NCBI GenBank assembly: GCA_937967775.1 | Contig: CALCJH010000081.1 | Coordinates: forward strand, 1 to 7,409 | DNA length: 7,409 nt | Source: an uncultured bacterium | Lineage (GTDB): Bacteria; Armatimonadota; UBA5829; DSUL01 | Direction of reading: 5' to 3' | Position numbers and translations under genes: made by a program | Part shown: in pieces, positions 1 through 4,725 of the stretch | How positions within the stretch are numbered: the first letter of the stretch is position 1 | How the letters are laid out: each line of letters starts with the position of its first letter | The notes under the pieces: generated by a model | Database searches by the model: none | Told to the model about the DNA's origin: nothing | What the model saw: only the letters and a program-made list of their open reading frames with translations

Positions 1-318
1 TACCGCCAGGGGAGCGTTTTCGTGTTCCCTTCGGTGGAGGACGGCTTCGGAATGGTGGTGACGGAAGCGATGGCCTGTGGCATCCCGGTGGTCATCTCGG
101 ACCACACGGGCGCGAAGGACGTGGTGCAGGAAGGCGTCAACGGGTTTGTGGTGCCCACTTACGATGTGCAAGCCCTCAAGGATCGCATCCTGACGCTGCG
201 CGATGATCCTGCGCTGCGCCGTTCGATGGGAAAGGCCGCCCGCGAGACAGCCCTGCAGAACACTTGGCGGCACTACGGTGAAAAGCTTCTGCGCGTCTAT
301 GATGAGCTGGCGGACTAG
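1..318 (+). CDS. Glycosyltransferase family 4 (GT-B fold), C-terminal fragment
   Basis: The frame is open from base 1, so the gene starts upstream; 105 codons remain before the TAG stop. The visible part is the nucleotide-sugar-binding half of a GT-B retaining glycosyltransferase. FPSVEDGFGMVVTEAMACG matches the family pattern 'PS-x-x-E-G-F-G-x4-E-A-M-A-x-G', followed by the usual IPVV, a G-A-x-D-V-V loop and the NGFVVP turn, then a C-terminal helix rich in Arg and Ala. In the E-x7-E donor-binding motif the first Glu is replaced by Asp (window codon 14), while the second Glu (codon 22) is kept. Such enzymes transfer a sugar from a nucleotide- or lipid-linked donor in cell-envelope, polysaccharide or glycolipid synthesis, at the cytoplasmic face. 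The acceptor cannot be told from this fragment. It converges with the downstream dehydrogenase, and the two stops overlap. Confidence 0.9.
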   Translation, partial: YRQGSVFVFPSVEDGFGMVVTEAMACGIPVVISDHTGAKDVVQEGVNGFVVPTYDVQALKDRILTLRDDPALRRSMGKAARETALQNTWRHYGEKLLRVYDELAD

Positions 319-1496
319 CAGCGCGGCTCCCGGTCCGGAAATGCGATCGGCCGGAACGCCCGGGTGGCGGCGGATTCCTTGGCTTTCAGGCACATCAACG
401 CGCTCAGGATGCCAGCTTCCAGCGGAGCCACGGAGCGCGCGCCATCGCGGATGACGCGGATGAAGTTGTCCGCCAGCACCACGTCTCCTCCGCCGTGCGA
501 AGCGTGGGCGGACTCGGTCCGGTAGCTCTCCACGCGTGGTGAATGATGCATATAGACCTTCACCTCGTCTGTATACCAGTCGAACTCCAGCGTCCCCAGG
601 TATCCGTAGAGCCTGGCGCCCCGCCGTCCCGCCTTCTTCCGGGCGAAGAAGTTCTGGCTGTAGCAGACGTGCATCCCGGTCTCATACCGGATGATGGCGC
701 TGCCCGAGTCCTCATTGCCGGTGTCCACGGCGAAGGCGCACAGAAGACCCGACGGCTGCACCCTGTCCGTGTCCATCCGGGTGAAGAATGTGTGGTAGGG
801 GCTCTCCAGACAAGTATCCTGCTCCGGACACTCGTCGCAGCGCAGACCTGCGGGACGCTGGCCGAGGAAGATCTGCTTGGAGGTCATTGCGCAGATCTCC
901 ACGGGGCGGATGCCCAGCAGATGGTTGATGTAGTCGAAGTCGTGGGTGGCCTTCTGCAGGAACAGACCTTGCGTCTCGTTTTCGTCCCGGTACCACATCT
1001 GATAATAGCAGGCGCCGTAGGGCACGTCGTTCCAAGCCTGCACCTGCTCCACCGTGCCGATACGTCCCGACTCCACGATCTCCTTCGCCAGACGCACCAG
1101 GGGCGTCACCCGCAGGGGGAAAGAGACCACCACTTCGCTCTTGCTGGACGCGGCAGCATCCCGTAGCTGCACAAGCTGTTCCATGCTGGTGGCAACGGGT
1201 TTCTCCAGGAACAGAGGCAGATTGCGCCGCAGGACCTTCAGCGCCATTGGCGTATGCAGCGAGCATCGTGTGCCGATCAGCACACCGTCCAACCCGCCCT
1301 CTTGCAGCATTTCGTCTGCGTCGGTGTGGAAGCGAATGCCCGCAGGATCTCCGCCCGCTTGCCGGATCTCTTCCCGGATCTCGTCGTTGCGTACGTCCGT
1401 GATCGCCACGACCCGCGCGTCGGCGCCCAGCCGTTCGATGATGTCCAGAATGCCGCGGATCCGCGTCCCGTAGCCGATGACACCCAGCCTGATCAT
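315..1496 (-). CDS. Gfo/Idh/MocA-family NAD(P)-dependent oxidoreductase
   Basis: A 393-residue protein with the layout of this family, usually about 330-400 aa. The N-terminal Rossmann fold starts at residue 2 with the glycine-rich loop VIGYGTRIRG (6-15), and an acidic residue ends strand 2 near ITDVRN (32-37). The family EKP motif, with the catalytic-site lysine, is LFLEKPVATS (95-104, Lys99). The C-terminal domain carries KATHDFDYIN (182-191), whose H-x-x-D (His185, Asp188) fits the second active-site signature. Members oxidise or epimerise sugars, inositols and related polyols; the substrate here is unknown. A short Cys cluster, C220-x2-C223-x5-C229 (CDECPEQDTC), is the oddest part and resembles Cys-containing subgroups of the family, possibly metal binding. 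The ATG start is supported by AGGGGAG 8 nt upstream. It stands alone on this strand, facing the glycosyltransferase, with a dyad in its upstream region. Confidence 0.93.
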   Translation of the reverse strand: MIRLGVIGYGTRIRGILDIIERLGADARVVAITDVRNDEIREEIRQAGGDPAGIRFHTDADEMLQEGGLDGVLIGTRCSLHTPMALKVLRRNLPLFLEKPVATSMEQLVQLRDAAASSKSEVVVSFPLRVTPLVRLAKEIVESGRIGTVEQVQAWNDVPYGACYYQMWYRDENETQGLFLQKATHDFDYINHLLGIRPVEICAMTSKQIFLGQRPAGLRCDECPEQDTCLESPYHTFFTRMDTDRVQPSGLLCAFAVDTGNEDSGSAIIRYETGMHVCYSQNFFARKKAGRRGARLYGYLGTLEFDWYTDEVKVYMHHSPRVESYRTESAHASHGGGDVVLADNFIRVIRDGARSVAPLEAGILSALMCLKAKESAATRAFRPIAFPDREPRC

Positions 1497-1543
1497 CCTG
1501 CAGTCTCCCCTGGCTTCTGCTTCTCACTGCCCGCCGATCCGGG

Positions 1544-1562
1544 CCGGGGAACCTCTCCCCGG
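1544..1562. promoter_or_regulatory. 19-bp dyad upstream of the dehydrogenase gene
   Basis: CCGGGGA-ACCTC-TCCCCGG is a perfect 7-bp inverted repeat around a 5-base centre. It lies about 48-66 bases upstream of the dehydrogenase start on the - strand, and about 145 bases upstream of the small + strand gene. Its size suits either a dimeric repressor operator or an mRNA hairpin in the dehydrogenase leader. There is no T run on either side, so it is not an intrinsic terminator. No convincing -35/-10 pair was found next to it. The function is inferred from position and symmetry only. Confidence 0.35.
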
Positions 1563-1690
1563 ATGTGTTCGGGCCTTCGCCGCCTTTTCTCCTCCAAATG
1601 GTCGCGCAGGACCCGCATTCCTTACAGGCTCAACTTTTGCCCGTTCGCGGCAGAAGAGAAGATGCAAAGCCGGAGCGATGTGCTCCTGCG

Positions 1691-1697
1691 GGAAGGG
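1691..1697 (+). promoter_or_regulatory. Ribosome binding site deciding the start at 1708
   Basis: GGAAGGG lies 10 bases before the ATG at 1708. The same frame is open further upstream to an ATG at 1477, but that extension reads as Pro/Arg/Cys-rich low-complexity sequence and overlaps the dehydrogenase start. The 1708 ATG instead places a normal signal sequence at the very N-terminus, which makes it the better start. Confidence 0.5.
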
Positions 1698-1707
1698 TTC
1701 CTGTCCT

Positions 1708-2001
1708 ATGGCGTATTCAGACTCGGGAAGGCGGCTTGCTCTTTTTGCCATTATTGTCCTGCTCGGCTGCGCCGGAATGCGGTCGGATTCCGGCGAGGCC
1801 GCACGCCGATATGTGGGCGAGCCAAAGGGCGCTCTGACCCTTTCGATGGGTCTGGGGTCGTTCCTGATGCTTGCGGGCAGGTCGCGACGGCGGCGTGCCG
1901 ACAACGTTATTGACATTCGGCCGCATCTTCAGCCAAACTCCTCACAGGATGCCTCGGGCAGCGCCGCCGATGAGGCGTTGGAGAGGCGGCAGGCAGCCTG
2001 A
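1708..2001 (+). CDS. Small hypothetical membrane/lipoprotein with PEP-CTERM-like segment
   Basis: No family is recognised; the gene call itself is only probable. The 97-residue product begins with a charged head (MAYSDSGRR) and a hydrophobic stretch, LALFAIIVLLG (10-20), ending in a lipobox-like L-L-G-C at Cys21. This suggests a signal peptide cleaved by the lipoprotein signal peptidase. After a short polar spacer comes VGEPKGALTLSMGLGSFLML (36-55), then AG and an Arg-rich run, RSRRRR (58-63). That is an E-P dipeptide, a Gly-containing hydrophobic segment and a basic stop, the architecture of PEP-CTERM sorting signals. Unlike those signals it is not at the C-terminus; a polar 34-residue tail with Ser/Ala/Asp/Glu follows. 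It could equally be a plain two-helix membrane protein with an N-terminal anchor and a second helix stopped by arginines. It is transcribed in the same direction as the nuo genes but is 336 bases away, with a possible terminator between. Confidence 0.55.
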   Translation: MAYSDSGRRLALFAIIVLLGCAGMRSDSGEAARRYVGEPKGALTLSMGLGSFLMLAGRSRRRRADNVIDIRPHLQPNSSQDASGSAADEALERRQAA

Positions 2002-2050
2002 TCCGTTTCCGGGTCGCTCAGGGCCCGTCAGGCTTCTAAATGCGTCCTCA

Positions 2051-2083
2051 GTCCCGATGCCGGGGCCGGGGCGCTTTTTGTTT
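2051..2083 (+). terminator. Possible Rho-independent terminator after the small gene
   Basis: GTCCCG (2051-2056) can pair with CGGGGC (2067-2072) around a 10-base loop (one G-T pair). Two bases later comes TTTTTGTTT (2075-2083). It is 50 bases after the stop at 2001 and before the proposed nuo promoter, where a terminator would be expected. The stem is short, and GTCCCG can also pair with the nearer CGGGGC at 2061-2066, so the call is tentative. Confidence 0.35.
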
Positions 2084-2132
2084 GCGAGGCTTTTGGGCGG
2101 CTGCGGGTGGCGGACCGGGCGCTCCTGACGGG

Positions 2133-2138
2133 TATAAT
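2133..2138 (+). promoter_or_regulatory. Candidate -10 element of the nuo operon promoter
   Basis: A perfect TATAAT in otherwise very GC-rich DNA, about 200 bases before nuoB and on its strand. No good TTGACA is found 16-18 bases upstream (2110-2115 reads GCGGAC), and there is no TG extension, so it would be an activator-dependent or weak promoter if real. The start of transcription would fall near 2145. Confidence 0.4.
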
Positions 2139-2170
2139 CCAGTCGCGCCCGCCCGGTTGCGGGCCGCCGG

Positions 2171-2205
2171 AGGAACCTGTCGCCGCGCGGGTTCGTTCCT
2201 TTTTT
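2171..2205 (+). terminator. Terminator- or attenuator-like hairpin in the nuo leader
   Basis: AGGAAC (2171-2176) is fully complementary to GTTCCT (2195-2200), and T6 (2200-2205) follows directly. The left arm can instead form GAACC/GGTTC (2173-2177 with 2190-2194), so two exclusive foldings share the same bases. It lies downstream of the TATAAT, which fits a leader attenuator, but it could simply end transcription arriving from upstream. The 6-bp stem with an 18-base loop is weak for an intrinsic terminator. Confidence 0.35.
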
Positions 2206-2337
2206 CGCAAAGTTTGCCTTTGCCAGTCGTGGCGGGCAAGGAAACGCGAAGGGGTCGCGTCTCTCAAGTGGAGGGCAATGCGCCGATCGAGGCGAAATTC
2301 AGCGCGGCGCTAAGAATGGCCCGAGAGGAGTCTGTCA

Positions 2338-2871
2338 ATGGCCAACTCGCACGATGTGGTTCCGGGCGTCGTCTTTTCCACGGTGGATAAGGTGGCCAGA
2401 TGGGCGCAGAGCTCGTCGCTCTGGCCGTTTGCGTTCGGCCTTGCGTGCTGCGCCATCGAGATGATGTCCACTGTGGCCGGCCGCTTCGACATAGCCCGTT
2501 TCGGGGCGGAGGTGTTCCGTGCCTCGCCCCGCCAGGCGGATCTCATGATTGTCGCCGGCAGGGTCTCCATGAAGATGGGCCCGGTCATCAAGCGGCTGTA
2601 CGACCAGATGCCCGATCCCAAGTGGGTCATCGCGATGGGTGCCTGCTCCTCTTGTGGAGGGGTTTTCAACAACTATGCCATCATCCAGGGTGTGGACAAG
2701 GTGATTCCGGTGGATGTCTACGTCCCCGGCTGTCCTCCCAATCCGGATGCCCTGCTTTATGCCGTCACCCGGCTTCAGGAGAAGATACGCAGCGGCGAGG
2801 CGCGCCCCGGCCACAAGATTCTGGAGCCGGCGCAGGAGGTCATCACTGTCGAGAGCGGCCGCACGTCCTGA
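2338..2871 (+). CDS. nuoB: NADH:quinone oxidoreductase (complex I) subunit B
   Basis: A 177-residue subunit of the hydrophilic arm of complex I. It holds cluster N2, the last iron-sulfur centre before quinone. The tandem-Cys motif LACCAIEMM (35-43) gives Cys37 and Cys38, GACSSCGG (101-108) gives Cys103, and VPGCPPNP (129-136) gives Cys132: the four expected N2 ligands. Segments such as FDIARFG, R-x-S-P-R-Q-A-D and the [10 protein letters not shown] loop are also typical of the family, and the length is normal. An additional Cys106 lies three residues after the third ligand; many homologues have Ser there, and it is not part of the usual ligand set. The protein lies in the cytoplasmic arm against the membrane subunits and builds the quinone cavity with NuoD. 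It is first in the operon here, with no nuoA before it; nuoCD follows after 45 bases. Confidence 0.97.
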   Translation: MANSHDVVPGVVFSTVDKVARWAQSSSLWPFAFGLACCAIEMMSTVAGRFDIARFGAEVFRASPRQADLMIVAGRVSMKMGPVIKRLYDQMPDPKWVIAMGACSSCGGVFNNYAIIQGVDKVIPVDVYVPGCPPNPDALLYAVTRLQEKIRSGEARPGHKILEPAQEVITVESGRTS

Positions 2872-2916
2872 GCAGGAGTCGTCTACTCGGCGCAAAAGTC
2901 TGAAGGCGGTCTGTCA

Positions 2917-4701
2917 GTGGAGTTCGAGCAAACCAGAAGGATCTTCGAGAAGGCGCGGGAGAGGTTCGGGGAAGATGTCAGCCTCTCCGATCGCCCGAAC
3001 GGAGAAGGGTCCATTGTTGTCGAGCCTTCCCTCATCCGCGATTTTACCCGATGGGTCCGAGATGAGGCGGAGGGGAGCTTTGACTTCTTCGGAGAGGTGT
3101 GCGCCACAGACTTCCTGGGCCGCTCCCCACGTTTCGATCTGACATATACGGTCTACTCCACCACGGCCAACCGGCATCTGCATTACAAGACCCGGGTGGA
3201 CGACCCCGATCCGCAGGTGGATTCCGTCGTGGATATCTTTCCCGGTGCGGGGTGGCACGAGCGCGAGATCTTCGACATGTTTGGGGTGCGCTTCCACGGG
3301 CACCCGGACCTTCGCCGCATCCTGATGCCGGAGCACTGGCGCGGGCATCCGCTTCGGAAGGACTATCCCCTTGGCGGAGAGGAGGTGCAGTTCTCCTCCA
3401 ACTTCGCCGACATCACGCCGCAGACGTTGCCGCCCGCTCCGGGGGAGGACATCTTCCTTGGATGGGATGTGCTGGAGACCCAGCCAAGCAGCTACACGCA
3501 GCTGCTGGAATCTGGCGCGGAGCTTGAGCACGACGGCGAGGGGCGGATGGTCATCAACATGGGACCGCAGCACCCCAGCACGCACGGCGTCCTGCGTCTT
3601 CTGCTGGAGCTGGACGGTGAGAACGTCGTCAAGGCCGTCCCGGACATCGGTTTCCTGCACACCGGGATCGAGAAGACGGGCGAGTCGCTCAACTATCAGC
3701 AGGCGCTCACCCTTACGGACCGGATGGATTACCTCTCGCCGATGGGGAACAACCTGGCGTTCTCCCTGTCGGTGGAGAGGCTCATAGGCCTGGAGCCGCC
3801 GGAGCGAGCCACGATTCTCAGGGTGATCTTCGCGGAGCTGACCCGAATCCAGAGCCATCTGGTCTGGCTCGGAACGCACGCGCTGGATCTGGGAGCGATG
3901 AGCGCTTTCTTCTACTGTTTCCGCGAGCGCGATCAGATCTTGGATATGTTCGAGATGGTCTCCGGCGTGCGGATGATGACCAGCTACATCTGCCCGGGCG
4001 GTCTGCGCGAGGACGTGACCGATGACTTCGTCCCTGCGTTGGAGCGCTTCCTGAAGGTCTTTCCGGACCGGTTGGGAGAGTACGAGACCCTGTTGACGCG
4101 CAACCCCATCTGGCTGGAGCGCACACAGGGTGTGGGCAAGATCAGCGCGGAGGATGCCGTGGCCTACGGGGTCAGCGGCGCTTCCCTCCGCGGCAGCGGT
4201 GTGCGCTGGGACGTGCGCAAAGCTGAGCCCTACTGCGGCTACGACACATACGATTTTGAAGTGCCGGTCGGCACGAACGGCGATGTTTACGATCGTTATC
4301 TGTGCCGTATCGAAGAAATGCGCCAGAGCCACCGCATCATCCGGCAGGCGCTCAGTCGCCTGCAGCCGGGACCGGTGCAGGCTGAGGAGCGCAAGGTGGT
4401 GCCTCCGCCCAAGTCTGAGATCGGGCAGAGCATGGAGAGTCTGATCCACCACTTCCTGATCACCACCATCGGGTTCGTGGCGCCGCCGGGAGAGGGACAT
4501 GTTCCCACAGAGACGGGCAGGGGGCTGCTCTCTTTCTACATCGTCGGGGACGGGTCTCCGAAACCCTACCGGATGCGCGCCCGCACTCCGTCGTTCGCCA
4601 ACCTGCAGGCCCTGCCCCGGATGCTGGAAGGGTGCCTGGTGGCGGACGCGGTGGCCACCATCGGGAGCATAGATATCGTGCTGGGAGAGATAGACCGGTA
4701 G
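2917..4701 (+). CDS. nuoCD: Complex I fused subunits C/D
   Basis: A 594-residue fusion of the 30-kDa and 49-kDa subunits, close to the roughly 600 aa of the E. coli NuoCD. The NuoC part covers about residues 1-155; its signature runs from AGWHEREIFDMFGVRF (111-126) through GHPDLRRIL to RKDYPL (147-152). A linker of about 55 residues follows. The NuoD part starts near 209 with GRMVINMGPQHPSTHG (209-224), then DIGFLHTGIEK (243-253), DRMDYLSPMGNN (268-279) and a normal C-terminus ending GEIDR. His223 and Tyr272 align with the quinone head-group residues known from other complexes, with His219 beside them. It has none of the Cys pairs that bind Ni-Fe in the related hydrogenase large subunits, so it is the respiratory form. 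Start: GTG at 2917 with AAGGCGG 7 bases upstream. nuoG follows after 24 bases. Confidence 0.97.
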   Translation: MEFEQTRRIFEKARERFGEDVSLSDRPNGEGSIVVEPSLIRDFTRWVRDEAEGSFDFFGEVCATDFLGRSPRFDLTYTVYSTTANRHLHYKTRVDDPDPQVDSVVDIFPGAGWHEREIFDMFGVRFHGHPDLRRILMPEHWRGHPLRKDYPLGGEEVQFSSNFADITPQTLPPAPGEDIFLGWDVLETQPSSYTQLLESGAELEHDGEGRMVINMGPQHPSTHGVLRLLLELDGENVVKAVPDIGFLHTGIEKTGESLNYQQALTLTDRMDYLSPMGNNLAFSLSVERLIGLEPPERATILRVIFAELTRIQSHLVWLGTHALDLGAMSAFFYCFRERDQILDMFEMVSGVRMMTSYICPGGLREDVTDDFVPALERFLKVFPDRLGEYETLLTRNPIWLERTQGVGKISAEDAVAYGVSGASLRGSGVRWDVRKAEPYCGYDTYDFEVPVGTNGDVYDRYLCRIEEMRQSHRIIRQALSRLQPGPVQAEERKVVPPPKSEIGQSMESLIHHFLITTIGFVAPPGEGHVPTETGRGLLSFYIVGDGSPKPYRMRARTPSFANLQALPRMLEGCLVADAVATIGSIDIVLGEIDR

Positions 4702-4725
4702 GGAGCCCGGTCAGGTCGGGAAGGT

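Larger units (their letters stand above)
2002..2337 (+). promoter_or_regulatory. Non-coding stretch and nuo leader, hairpin-rich
   Basis: No open frame in these 336 bases looks like a real protein; the possible reading frames are Arg/Pro/Gly-rich and lack ribosome sites. It holds, in order: a possible terminator, a TATAAT hexamer, then several short inverted repeats up to the nuoB ribosome site. These are GCCCG/CGGGC (2151-2164, loop GTTG), AGGAAC/GTTCCT with a following T run (2171-2205), ACGCGA/TCGCGT (2244-2260, loop AGGGG), CTCTC/GAGGG (2261-2275, one G-T pair), CGCC/GGCG (2281-2294) and AGCG/CGCT (2301-2311). A transcript from the TATAAT would have a leader of roughly 190 bases. No known riboswitch class was recognised. 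AGAGGAG at 2324-2330, 7 bases before the nuoB ATG, is a strong ribosome site. Confidence 0.45.

Noticed and set aside
712..1527. 271-codon frame on the - strand overlapping the dehydrogenase in another frame
   Set aside because: Its product is an Arg/Gly/Ala-rich out-of-frame reading; the dehydrogenase frame has the Rossmann and EKP motifs.
1910..1915. Perfect TTGACA -35-like hexamer
   Set aside because: It lies inside the small gene, and no -10-like sequence is found 16-18 bases downstream (1932-1939 reads GCCAAACT).
1524..1916. 130-codon - strand frame across the divergent gap and the small gene
   Set aside because: Arg/Pro-rich composition and no recognisable motif; the + strand frame has an ordered signal-sequence layout and a ribosome site instead.
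2024..2132. 9-bp inverted repeat CCCGTCAGG (2024-2032) / CCTGACGGG (2124-2132), the right arm abutting the TATAAT
   Set aside because: The arms are 91 bases apart and do not extend; in GC-rich sequence one such match in a few hundred bases is not surprising. It was not promoted to an operator without comparative support.
2914..4500. 528-codon open frame on the - strand, antisense to nuoCD
   Set aside because: It is a shadow of the nuoCD codon pattern in GC-rich DNA. The + strand frame has unmistakable NuoC and NuoD motifs along its whole length, and the antisense product is His/Arg/Leu-rich with no recognisable domain.
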